DNA of 64,000 nt from JAAYUH01 sp964640995 (GTDB lineage: Bacteria; Caldisericota; Caldisericia; B22-G15), in the NCBI GenBank assembly GCA_964640995.1, contig CAZXJJ010000003.1, positions 206,058 to 270,057 on the forward strand, read 5' to 3'. Numbering within the stretch: the stretch's first letter is position 1; the number at the start of each line of letters is the position of its first letter. This document shows positions 28,501-37,286 of the stretch, in pieces. Below the pieces are notes generated by a model, which saw only the letters and a list, made by a program, of their open reading frames with translations, searched no databases and was not told the origin of the DNA. The position numbers and the translations under genes were made by a program.

Positions 28501-29950
28501 AAAAATTAAAAATTTTTATTTTTCCTGATAAATCTTTTACACCAATTTCCACTTTATGTTTCCCTAATGATAAATCTGTTGAAGGAGTGTATGTTATTTG
28601 TGTCTCAGTTATTGTTGCATTATTTGTAAAATCTATATTATCTAATTTTAAATAAATGGTGCTTATATCAATTCCACTTGAAGGTTCTGGATCAAAATAT
28701 TTTGTCGAGATTGTTGGTCTTTTATTGTAATTTGATGAGAATCTTGAAGGTGAGAGATCATAAATAATAGGTTGTATGGTTTCTCCTTCAACTATTGGAC
28801 CACTTTTTAAAGATGTAGGATCTCCTGTTGCATCCACTCTATAAATATCTTTTGCCATAAAGTAGTATTGAGTAATTACCTAATTATAGTGTTATCGAAA
28901 ATTTATAAAGCCTACCATCCAAATAATTTGTATCAAGATAGTCGACTCACTCATAGAAAATGGACTTCCATTTATTTCAAATCCATCCTTTAAAATATGA
29001 ACCTTTGGAAAACCACTTTGAGGAGGATTGTTGTCTTGATCGAGATATTTGATTCTATACTCAAAATTTGTCGTTATATTGCCTATCTCTGGTTCAACTC
29101 CACTATTTTCATAGCCAGATTCTCCAGTCCAATCTAATGTTGGAGGACTATTGATTATTGCATTTATTGTTATCCCAGATGTAGTTTGACCAGCACTAAC
29201 ACAAATATTTTCAACGACACCATTAGTGTAGACAGTATTTGTTGTTGGATCCAACAATTCAATTGTATAATTACATCCTGCAGGTGCTGCTATTTTAAAA
29301 TATCCAGCACTTCCTGTATAACCTTCTCTAACACCAATTATCTTCTGTTATATGAATACCAACAATTATGTTATTTAAATCTTTTACAACAACAATTTTG
29401 TTTTGTGCAGGATCATTTCCTAAATATGCATATCCTTCGATCCAAACTCCTAATGTTCCACTGCCTGTGCTACTCATATTTAATTGTAGTATGGAGATAT
29501 TAGCAGAATCTCTGTTTGAAGTTCCTTCTCTAACTCTTGCTTGATAGTAAATTGATTTAGACCAGTCAAAATTTGCATTTCCAGTTATTGAATTTCTGTT
29601 TACTTTTGTAACAATCCATCCAGACCATTTTCCATTTGAATCAACATTAAAAGGTCATGAACTTGCCCAAGCCGTTGTATCAATGCCCTAAGTATATGGA
29701 GTTGTTCCGACATTTGCCCACCAAATTGCATATGTAAAATCGGTTGCAGGATACAATGGTAGTGCAAAACCAACTCTACTTTTAATTCTATGGGGAATTG
29801 TTTGTTAAAGTACACCATTTACAGATACGAAGACTGCAATAGGCGTTCCGTCACCAGGGGTTGTGGTTCCGGATGTACAATCAATATTTTTAAATAATTC
29901 TCTAATTCTTATTATAATAGATAAAATTTTAGGTTGGATTTGGAATTAAT
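25560..29950 (-). pseudogene. Degraded large secreted PHP-type (CehA/McbA-like) surface protein
   Basis: About 4.4 kb of minus-strand coding remnants in all three frames. In order from the 5' end: an amino-sugar/Ig-like part (about 29200-29900), a region with PTLDWTGESGYENSGVEPEI (28892-29257), a PHP phosphoesterase core with GVPYAHTSYSDGALTP and FLVITDHSNWLD (28256-28858), its continuation GWHVGATNGQDNHTKNWG near 28100, and Ig-like repeats (27244-28068). An OB-fold/lamin-tail-like region follows near 26150-26780, with a divergent InlB-like repeat (SGWYFIGWYG, about 25870-25960). The DHSN and SYSDG motifs are metal ligands. No signal peptide was found, and there are more than ten stops or shifts. 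Confidence 0.75.
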
Positions 29951-30005
29951 TAAACAAATTTTAAAGTTTATGGTTTGTTAAAATATTAAAATTAACAAAA
30001 ATAAA

Positions 30006-30031
30006 AAAGCTGGGAGAATTCTCCCAGCTTT
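30006..30031 (-). terminator. Terminator of the giant surface-protein gene
   Basis: AAAGCTGGGAG and CTCCCAGCTTT form an eleven-pair stem around AATT, with TTTTTTATTTTTG following on the minus strand. It lies 70 to 95 bases after the stop. Confidence 0.9.
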
Positions 30032-30053
30032 CAAGTCCTATCACCCTAAATCC

Positions 30054-30085
30054 CCACAGGGATCCCATAAATAGGATCCCTGTGG
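30054..30085 (-). other. Perfect 12-pair hairpin without U tract, 3' of the surface-protein gene
   Basis: CCACAGGGATCC at 30054-30065 and its complement at 30074-30085 enclose an eight-base loop. No U tract follows. It lies between the stop codon and the true terminator, where it may protect the mRNA 3' end. Confidence 0.7.
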
Positions 30086-30100
30086 TTCCTGTAAGTTTCT

Positions 30101-33100
30101 TTAGTTATACCAGAGGAATTCGATGGTTACTAATTGATAGAGTGAGTTCCAGTCAACTTTAGCACCAAAGGCTTCTGCAACAAATCTTAATGGTACAAAT
30201 GTTCTGCCATTTACAATTACTGGTGCGACATCAAGAGTTACGACTTGACCGTTGACTATTGCTGTTGGGTTGCCTACCTGTAAACCAATCGTTGTGACAA
30301 CTGATTTAAGGCTTAATGTTATATTAATTCCTTTTGTCTCTGGAATCCATTCAACTTGAGCACCGAATGCCTCTGCGATGAATCTTAGTGGTACCATTGT
30401 TCTTCCATCCTTGATGAATGGAGCTACTTCAAGTGGTTCACTGAATACTCCATTGACCTTTGGAGTAGGATTACCAATCTGGAGTTCAAGTGTTGTCTTT
30501 CTGAATACTGTAACTGATGTCTCTATCTTCTTTGTATTTCCAACAGCATCTGTTGCAACTATTGTAACTTTGTTAACTCCATAAACAAGTGTGAGTTCGA
30601 TTTCCCAATCATCATTTGCAACTGTTGCTGGTTTATCATTAACCATAACCTTTGCTCCTACTTCAACATAACCTGTTAGTTTAACCTTTGTTGATGTGAT
30701 TGGTCCGACTGGAAGTATAACTGTTACTTCTGGTGGAATTGTATCTAGAACAACTTTAACCATCTTTTCTGTCTTGTTTCCAGACTTATCTTTTGCAACA
30801 ACAACTATCTCATTTTCACCTTCTTTAAGAGTTACATCTGCTGAGAATTTACCATCAGCATCAACTGTTGCCACATTTCCATTAACTATAACTGTTGGTA
30901 CACCAGCATTATCTGATGCTATACCAGTAATTTTAACTGTTGGTTTATTTGTTGGGGATACTGGTTTATCAACAGTAAGTTCTGGAGCAATTTTATCTGC
31001 ACCGACAACAACTACTACTTTTCCTGGTATATATCCATCTCTTGATGCTGAAACAAGAATTTCACCTGCTTCTGTTGGTTTAACCATGAATTTAGCAACT
31101 CCATTTGCATCTGTTACACCAGAAAGATTCACTCCTGCACCATAGAGTGTAACTTCAGCACCTGCAACTGGGAAGTTAGGACCTGCTTCAACAACTCTAA
31201 CTGTTACTTCAGTCTCTACACCAAAAACGAGTTCTCCTTTGATTGTTAGATCAAGACCCTTTGCTGAATCAAAGTATGGAAGTGGCCAGCTTGAATTTCC
31301 AACTGGTGGTGAAATTCTTGTTAATTCTCTCGCATCTGCGAAGTCATGTCCAAGTGGGCTTACCACGATATTATTTGGACATACATAATCAGAGGTAAAG
31401 TCTGGTGCTCTATCATCATATGTCCAATAGAGTGGCTCACCCGCTGAATTGAATTTTTTCCACCATGGCCACAACATATCATGATACCAGAAGAAATCAT
31501 CACCATAGTGGTTAACTACTGCAAGATAAGCAACTTTTGTTCCTGTTCCACGAGGTCTAAAGTTAAGTGTTGCCATTGAATTTTCATCAAGTGTTCCATA
31601 TGCCCAAACTTCAACATTTCCAACAAGTTGAACTTGAATTCCAGGTCTTGCTGGAAGATCTCTATTATCTGCAGGAAGTGCATTGACAAGAAGATGATTC
31701 TCAAGTCCATAAGTTAAGTCATAGTAATTTCGATTGAATATATCTTTGGTTAGTTCTGTTCTTGTTTCACTATTTAGAACTTTGAATTTTAAGAAGTCTA
31801 TATCGACTTTTTTATTAGCGTTTGCATACCAATCTAACCATAAAGCTCTATCATTATTAAGATCTGCATTATTATATAGATTCTTTCCTAAGATTCCAGA
31901 TAGAGCTCCAATATCTGTTGTAATTACAAAGAATGTTGCTTTACCATTTTCATCAAGAGGAATAGTATCAGCTAGGGTAATTAAGCATTCATCACCCGAG
32001 AGATCTGGGAATAGTTGTCCCCAATTCCACTTATCGTAGTTGTAATCTTTGTTGTATATTGCGTTGTTTGTCCATGTTCCTGTATCTGGTGGATTTGGCA
32101 CTCCATCAACGACAGTATCACCAAATATACTGAATTTTGTGAAGCCATAACCAAATTCTGGCTCTCTTGGTTCATAGAAACTATAAACTCTTCCAGCTTC
32201 ATCATAACTTGTTGCAACCAAGTTAAAGTAATGAGGTGTATATGCAACATATGGCAAGAATCCAGCATATACTCCTTCTACTTCAGGTCTACAATCTTCT
32301 GCGGGTTTTCCAGGTCCACCTATTGGTTTGCCATTACAATCAGTTGCAGTAACAGTAACTTTATAGAATCTTAAATCACCAGCAGTCATAACAAAGTCTG
32401 GGTCACCTGGGACTGTATGAACTGTTCCATTTGGATCTTCAAGGTTTACAATCTCCCATTTAACTCTTGGTAGTTCCACTACAACTTCAACCTCTCCAAA
32501 ACGTTTTCTATCTGGTGTGAAAACACTTACCGTGAATTTACCTTCATCATTAGCAGTGAATCCAAGGAATTTATAAATACCCTTTGCCTTTTCAGCAAAA
32601 CTTCTTGTTGCGATTACACTTGAATTCCATTTATTTTTATCAACAGTTGAGTTTAGTAAAACTCTTACCCAATTGTTCTTTCCGTCACTTGGTCTAAAGA
32701 GCCAATTTTGAATATTTGCATCTGTAACTGTTATTCCTCCAATTCCAACTGATAAGTTAACAGGTTTTCCATCTTTATCAGTAACAACGAATGTTAAAGG
32801 TTCACTACCATTTAATTCTGGAACAACACCTGCAGTTAAGCATGGTCTTGTTTCGATTCTAAGGTCTTTTCTTCCAACTACTCTTAACTCTCTTTGACCA
32901 GCGAGATAAACTTCCCAATCTTCAATGTTTCCTGTTAATCTATTTGCAACTCTTGGATTAATACCATCGTCACCATAAACGTATGAAGTTAATCTAACTG
33001 GAATAACTTCGTCATCAGCTAGTATTCCATCTGCATTGAAATCAAATCCAATCTCGTTGATTTGTGCACCAAAGGCGTCTGTCAAACTAAATATGTATTC

Positions 33101-36100
33101 GCCCTGGTTTATATTTGTCGTTAATGCGGTGTAACTTATAAATCCACCACTCCATGCTCTTGTTGCAATGTCATAGGTACCAATAATTTCTGTTTCATAT
33201 TGTTTATATGAAATCCTTCCATCACCAGTAAAGTCAAAACCATTGTATACAGGGCTTAAGACAGGTGTGTTGTTTGTTGTATCATTGTTTACATTTAATC
33301 TTGTTCCACCTTTTGGAGTTTGACCCGAAATCCAACCATCACCAACACCAAATCTTACTCCTGTTGTTGGTCTTACTGGATGAAGAATTCCTCTATCATG
33401 CCACAAGAACATAACTACGTTATTAGCAAGTGGTTGTTTTGTTGTAATTGTTGTTTCACCATATGGAGTTGTTACATTATCAAATGGATAAACTTTTGCT
33501 GTTACTTTAAGAGTATTATCTGCATCAACTTCAAGGTCACTCTTATCTGTTACGAGTTCAACAGCGTGTACTGGGATATTTTCTGGCGTGTCCATACAAG
33601 AGGTGCAATATTTATAAGTAACTTTACTTGTTCCATAAGTTGCAGTTACTTTAATATAACCTGGTCCTGTTGGTATAATTCCTTGCAATAACACGACGTT
33701 ATTAAATATCCAACCATCTTCGAATTCGAAGTTGTTGATAAAGTAGCCACCTGGGGCTTCTAAGAGTGTTGAGGAGAAAGATGTAACTGTCCATCTATCA
33801 AAGTGTCTATATGATTTTGGTAAGTTTGGAGTAGTATTGTATGTGTATGCACCATTAAATGGTCCAACCATGAATACAGGTTGTCCATCTTTACTTGCCT
33901 TTATTCCCTCAACAATTACTGAATCAGGTTTGAGATGATCACCATCCTTATCCTTGAGAATGAATCTTATTGTGTAGTTTGTTAATGGATAATACTCAGT
34001 ACCAAGTTTCCAAAATACTTCTCTAAATTGAGCGTGTCTTGAATTAAATCCGTTTGTTAGACCAACAACTGCTGATGCACTTACTGGTCCACTATTAGGT
34101 TGTCCTTGCCAGTTATATCCCCAACCAGAACCTGGAAGGTTAGATTGACCACCTGGATAACTTCTTAATTCCATTGTTAAGTTTCTTAATATCCACGGGA
34201 ATTGATTTGTTACCGGTCCGTATGGAGGATATGGATTTCCAAATTGAGAATATCTTAATCCGTTATCGACAATTTCAAAATCAGCAAAGTTTATATCATA
34301 AATCTTTGCTGTTTTTACAGTAACAGGAGTTGTTGTCATGTAATCTATTAATTGGAAATCAAGATTTTGTGGATAAACAGGGTAGTCATACCAGTAGGCA
34401 TTTCTTGTATCTAAATTTTGCTCTTGAATGTAGGTATTTGATAGAGGATATAAAATATTCCAGTAATTAGTTGTTGTAAATACTGTGAATTTAATTTCAT
34501 CGCACTCTTTTGTAGGTGGCTTAACTGGAACCATAACCATACTATTAACTATTACGACTGGAAGTGGATAATCAACTATTGTGTAGATTGTGTTGTTTCC
34601 AACAACGGTTTCTCCGTTATCAGGTATTCCATTTTTTAATATATTATCAGAGAATGTCATTGCAGAGACACTTATTGGTGTGGAATTTAATATCTCATTT
34701 GGACTCCTCCAATTGTAAACATTATATGGCGCTTGGTCATTCATCAACCAAAGATAATCAACTGATGAACCTTTCTGTAAGATATATAAATTATTATATG
34801 TATCCCTTACAAGAGCATACCATAAGATTCCACCACCACTTGCATTTACATATGCATAAATATTTGTATCTTGGGCAGGATTAAATGGTCCAAATGGATC
34901 ATCAACATCTATTAAATTATTACTATTTTCAATGTAGATTCCAAAGTTTGGAAATCTTTGATCAAGAAATGAAATACATTCTCTATCACCTCTTGCAATA
35001 ATTACTTCTGGTTCAATTGGATAGAATTTTGAAAACCAGCAATCATACATATCTCTATACACACCATCTACAAATATATAATCTGGTTCATTGTTCTCAA
35101 CATAAGCATCTGCAGGGAACGGAATGGTTACATTTCCATATACACCATCTACTGGTCCAATAGCATCATAAATTTCGGCATAGGCAGATATTCTTACTTG
35201 TGGAAAATCATGTTTCATTGTTTTTGCAAGTGAACCTCTCCATGGAGTAATTTCAAATCTATAGCTTTTTTGTGTTGCACTAAGATAGAAATCTCCGCCT
35301 GGAAGAACTGTTTCATATCCTTCTACATATGAAGGAGTTGGAGGATTTCCTAAATTAACTGGATGATAGCCTGGAACTTGTGCTAAAACGTGAACTTTTG
35401 CTCCTGGTGGCAATACACAATCTTCTGGTAATGAAACAATAACAGTGTATGTTTGTTCGACTCTTAGTCTATCAACATCTTTACCTCCAGGATATGTTTC
35501 AAAAACCTTAACATCAAGAGTTATTTCTCCAGGAAGAACTGGTATATCAAAACCTCTGAAATCACCGTATATTAATGTTAGTCCAGGATAAAGAAGTGGA
35601 GTTTGAGATTGATAACTATCATTAGCAACTACTGTATCTCCTGGGGAGATAACACCACCACCATCAATATCAATTACGTTTGTATCAGCGATTATTAATT
35701 CTGGTGATTGCGAAACTGAAGGTAGTAATTGAATTATATGTTTTACCTTAAAGAATAGTTCACCTTCAACAGGCTCTAAAACAAATTCATTATTATCAAT
35801 GACATAGTCTGAATCTGTATCTAGGATATAGAGCTTATTACCATAAAGATCTGTTACTCTTATTACTTGCCCTTGATTTAGTAGATCACCATAGTTTCCA
35901 TTAACTTGTCCAAACCATTGCTCTGCAGCAACCTCTGGATCGTAATCATCCTTGGTGTTGTTTGCAATTAAAAGAGACTGAGCGTTTAAAATATTATTAT
36001 AGCCGTTATCAAACCAAATCTCAAGATCTAAAAATTCTCTGCTTGTTAATGTTATATTGTGGAAAACAGTTGTTGCAATTCCATGAGCAACTGACCATTG

Positions 36101-36784
36101 TAGTTGCTGAGAAATTGGAGTTAAAATGTCTAAACCTGTTCCTTTTGATAATCTTGCCGCAATAAGAGGATTTCCTGGGAGATTTTGTGTATTATACGCT
36201 GGTTCCATATCAGATTGAACTGCAATGTCATAAACAACTCTACTTCCACAACAAGACGCTCTTAAAACCTCAAATAAAATTAATCCATCTCCTTGATTTA
36301 AATTATTATTATTATTATCTAAGAAATTCAAAACAAAATTTCTTCCACCAATTGTGATTGTCCATCTTGATAATGTAGTTCCAAGTGGGAATGGACCATA
36401 CCTTCTTGTATTGTTTGTAGCCGAAGGTGTTTCAAAAGTAGTATCTGGATCTATGAATAAATGATTTTGTTGACCATCACTTGCAATTATTGCATAGTAT
36501 CTATCCATTAATCTTGAACCTGAAGCATCAGAAACAACTGTCAAAAAGAAATCTGTACCTAAACTAGGTGTGAAACCTGTCACAAACCATAAGAAAGAAT
36601 ATGGTCTTAAAGTAGAATTAACATCACCTCTTCGAGAGGTATAATCATATGTTACCGCCCACAATGCATTAACGATCATTGTTGCGTTTCTTGTTGTTTG
36701 GGCATAAACTATCTTGTTACTTCTTAGTGGAACAAAGGAGAGGACCATTAATGCAATTAATATAAATGATAAAATTTTACGCAT
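30101..36784 (-). CDS. Giant secreted surface protein with C-terminal copper-amine-oxidase-like domain
   Basis: A 2227-residue exported protein, probably an S-layer or cell-surface component. A signal peptide (1-28, ending VYA-Q) is followed by many beta-rich domains without clear family. Ig-like repeats with a KIETSVTVFRKTT end and GxASDNAGVPTVIVNG-type signature lie near residues 1930-2100 (30490-30990). Carboxypeptidase-regulatory-like GAEVTLYGAGVNLSGVTD comes just before. Two repeats of the 'stalk' domain (PLRFIAEAFGAQVEW and PLRFVAEAFGAKVDW, 30101-30480) close it. Asp-rich loops such as DTDSDYVIDNNE suggest calcium binding. It has a long leader with two tiny ORFs and its own terminator. 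It has no catalytic motif I can identify. Frame and composition are uniform, so no transfer is visible. Confidence 0.9.
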   Translation of the reverse strand: MRKILSFILIALMVLSFVPLRSNKIVYAQTTRNATMIVNALWAVTYDYTSRRGDVNSTLRPYSFLWFVTGFTPSLGTDFFLTVVSDASGSRLMDRYYAIIASDGQQNHLFIDPDTTFETPSATNNTRRYGPFPLGTTLSRWTITIGGRNFVLNFLDNNNNNLNQGDGLILFEVLRASCCGSRVVYDIAVQSDMEPAYNTQNLPGNPLIAARLSKGTGLDILTPISQQLQWSVAHGIATTVFHNITLTSREFLDLEIWFDNGYNNILNAQSLLIANNTKDDYDPEVAAEQWFGQVNGNYGDLLNQGQVIRVTDLYGNKLYILDTDSDYVIDNNEFVLEPVEGELFFKVKHIIQLLPSVSQSPELIIADTNVIDIDGGGVISPGDTVVANDSYQSQTPLLYPGLTLIYGDFRGFDIPVLPGEITLDVKVFETYPGGKDVDRLRVEQTYTVIVSLPEDCVLPPGAKVHVLAQVPGYHPVNLGNPPTPSYVEGYETVLPGGDFYLSATQKSYRFEITPWRGSLAKTMKHDFPQVRISAYAEIYDAIGPVDGVYGNVTIPFPADAYVENNEPDYIFVDGVYRDMYDCWFSKFYPIEPEVIIARGDRECISFLDQRFPNFGIYIENSNNLIDVDDPFGPFNPAQDTNIYAYVNASGGGILWYALVRDTYNNLYILQKGSSVDYLWLMNDQAPYNVYNWRSPNEILNSTPISVSAMTFSDNILKNGIPDNGETVVGNNTIYTIVDYPLPVVIVNSMVMVPVKPPTKECDEIKFTVFTTTNYWNILYPLSNTYIQEQNLDTRNAYWYDYPVYPQNLDFQLIDYMTTTPVTVKTAKIYDINFADFEIVDNGLRYSQFGNPYPPYGPVTNQFPWILRNLTMELRSYPGGQSNLPGSGWGYNWQGQPNSGPVSASAVVGLTNGFNSRHAQFREVFWKLGTEYYPLTNYTIRFILKDKDGDHLKPDSVIVEGIKASKDGQPVFMVGPFNGAYTYNTTPNLPKSYRHFDRWTVTSFSSTLLEAPGGYFINNFEFEDGWIFNNVVLLQGIIPTGPGYIKVTATYGTSKVTYKYCTSCMDTPENIPVHAVELVTDKSDLEVDADNTLKVTAKVYPFDNVTTPYGETTITTKQPLANNVVMFLWHDRGILHPVRPTTGVRFGVGDGWISGQTPKGGTRLNVNNDTTNNTPVLSPVYNGFDFTGDGRISYKQYETEIIGTYDIATRAWSGGFISYTALTTNINQGEYIFSLTDAFGAQINEIGFDFNADGILADDEVIPVRLTSYVYGDDGINPRVANRLTGNIEDWEVYLAGQRELRVVGRKDLRIETRPCLTAGVVPELNGSEPLTFVVTDKDGKPVNLSVGIGGITVTDANIQNWLFRPSDGKNNWVRVLLNSTVDKNKWNSSVIATRSFAEKAKGIYKFLGFTANDEGKFTVSVFTPDRKRFGEVEVVVELPRVKWEIVNLEDPNGTVHTVPGDPDFVMTAGDLRFYKVTVTATDCNGKPIGGPGKPAEDCRPEVEGVYAGFLPYVAYTPHYFNLVATSYDEAGRVYSFYEPREPEFGYGFTKFSIFGDTVVDGVPNPPDTGTWTNNAIYNKDYNYDKWNWGQLFPDLSGDECLITLADTIPLDENGKATFFVITTDIGALSGILGKNLYNNADLNNDRALWLDWYANANKKVDIDFLKFKVLNSETRTELTKDIFNRNYYDLTYGLENHLLVNALPADNRDLPARPGIQVQLVGNVEVWAYGTLDENSMATLNFRPRGTGTKVAYLAVVNHYGDDFFWYHDMLWPWWKKFNSAGEPLYWTYDDRAPDFTSDYVCPNNIVVSPLGHDFADARELTRISPPVGNSSWPLPYFDSAKGLDLTIKGELVFGVETEVTVRVVEAGPNFPVAGAEVTLYGAGVNLSGVTDANGVAKFMVKPTEAGEILVSASRDGYIPGKVVVVVGADKIAPELTVDKPVSPTNKPTVKITGIASDNAGVPTVIVNGNVATVDADGKFSADVTLKEGENEIVVVAKDKSGNKTEKMVKVVLDTIPPEVTVILPVGPITSTKVKLTGYVEVGAKVMVNDKPATVANDDWEIELTLVYGVNKVTIVATDAVGNTKKIETSVTVFRKTTLELQIGNPTPKVNGVFSEPLEVAPFIKDGRTMVPLRFIAEAFGAQVEWIPETKGINITLSLKSVVTTIGLQVGNPTAIVNGQVVTLDVAPVIVNGRTFVPLRFVAEAFGAKVDWNSLYQLVTIEFLWYN

Positions 36785-36804
36785 AAGCGTAAACCTCCTT
36801 TAAA

Positions 36805-36912
36805 TTAAAAATTTTTGAGGAATCCGTCCTCACGCGGGGTTAGGGTCTTTAAAAACTCTTTAAGTCTTTTATCCTCCCTAACCTTTAAGATAAAAGACTT
36901 TTTCCTTTTCAC
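36805..36912 (-). CDS. Putative 35-residue ORF in the surface-protein leader
   Basis: GTG at 36912, preceded at 11 bases by a strong GAGGAGGTG site, opens a 35-codon frame to TAA at 36805. The start overlaps the stop of the upstream tiny ORF as GTGA. It is rich in Lys, Arg and Glu (KVREDKRLKEFLKTL) with LTPREDGFLKNF at the end, and could form a short amphipathic helix. The next ribosome-binding site AAAGGAGG follows directly and serves the 2227-residue gene. The same bases also form strong RNA pairings, so it may be an RNA element that happens to be open. No homologue is recognised. Confidence 0.4.
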   Translation of the reverse strand: MKRKKSFILKVREDKRLKEFLKTLTPREDGFLKNF

Positions 36913-37013
36913 CTTCTAATACCACCTCCTCTCTTTAAAAGTTTTGAGTTTGAGAAATTTTTAGCGTCTCCTACCCACTCTGGTATAACCCAGCGGTTCA
37001 GAGTTACTGCCAT
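36909..37013 (-). CDS. Putative 34-residue ORF in the surface-protein leader
   Basis: ATG at 37013, after GGAGTTTGAGT, opens a 34-codon frame ending TGA at 36909. The stop overlaps the next GTG start in a four-base GTGA, a pattern typical of coupled genes. The product would begin MAVTLNRWVIPEWVGDAKNF and end in basic residues (KRGGGIRR). Codons such as CTG, AAC and CGC are unusual for this AT-rich genome. The segment also forms a closed stem-loop (GAGTTTGAG with CTCAAACTC), so it may be an RNA structure that happens to be open. It could be a leader peptide. Confidence 0.35.
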   Translation of the reverse strand: MAVTLNRWVIPEWVGDAKNFSNSKLLKRGGGIRR

Positions 37014-37241
37014 ACTCAAACTCCAAATATTAGTATGCAAATTTAGTGCCAAAATTTGATAAGATAAAATTAAGGCTTTTTTAAATAAAAAAAGAGCTTC
37101 ATAAAAAATTTTTTGTGAAAAATTTATACATATTGTAAAAATTCCTTTTATAAATCATAAAATTTTACTTGTTACCAATTTTCACAACTTTGTGTAAATA
37201 TAACTCAAGATTAAATTAGTGTATTAATAACAAAATAAAAA

Positions 37242-37267
37242 AAGCCCTGGAATTTCTCCCAGGGCTT
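37242..37267 (-). terminator. Terminator of the 1098-residue subtilase gene
   Basis: AAGCCCTGG and CCAGGGCTT pair around an eight-base loop, followed by TTTTTTTATTTTG on the minus strand. It lies 20 to 45 bases after the stop at 37287. Confidence 0.9.
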
Positions 37268-37286
37268 AGATTTTTAAAATAATTTT

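Larger units (their letters stand above)
36805..37031 (-). promoter_or_regulatory. Structured 5' leader of the giant surface protein
   Basis: Minus strand. A TAATAT box at 37026-37031, with TTGGCA about 14 bases upstream, starts the transcript. Right after it GAGTTTGAG near 37013-37022 pairs with CTCAAACTC near 36945-36955, closing a loop that contains ACTCTG/CAGAGT and AACC/GGTT stems. Further on, GTCTTTTATC and GATAAAAGAC form a hairpin whose loop holds GGTTAGGG. This is complementary to CCCTAACC downstream, a possible pseudoknot or switch. GAGGA-CGGAT-TCCTC then lies 15 to 20 bases before the ribosome-binding site. I do not recognise a known riboswitch class. Two tiny ORFs overlap these elements. 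Confidence 0.6.

Noticed and set aside
30101..36784. Open frames on the plus strand inside the giant surface-protein gene (for example 30696-31145, 33320-33691)
   Set aside because: They are antisense shadows in a long, well-conserved minus-strand frame; no ribosome-binding sites or families.
36805..37031. A cyclic-di-GMP or cobalamin riboswitch in the surface-protein leader
   Set aside because: The conserved aptamer bases of these classes are absent, although a superficial GGTAGGAGACGC resemblance exists.
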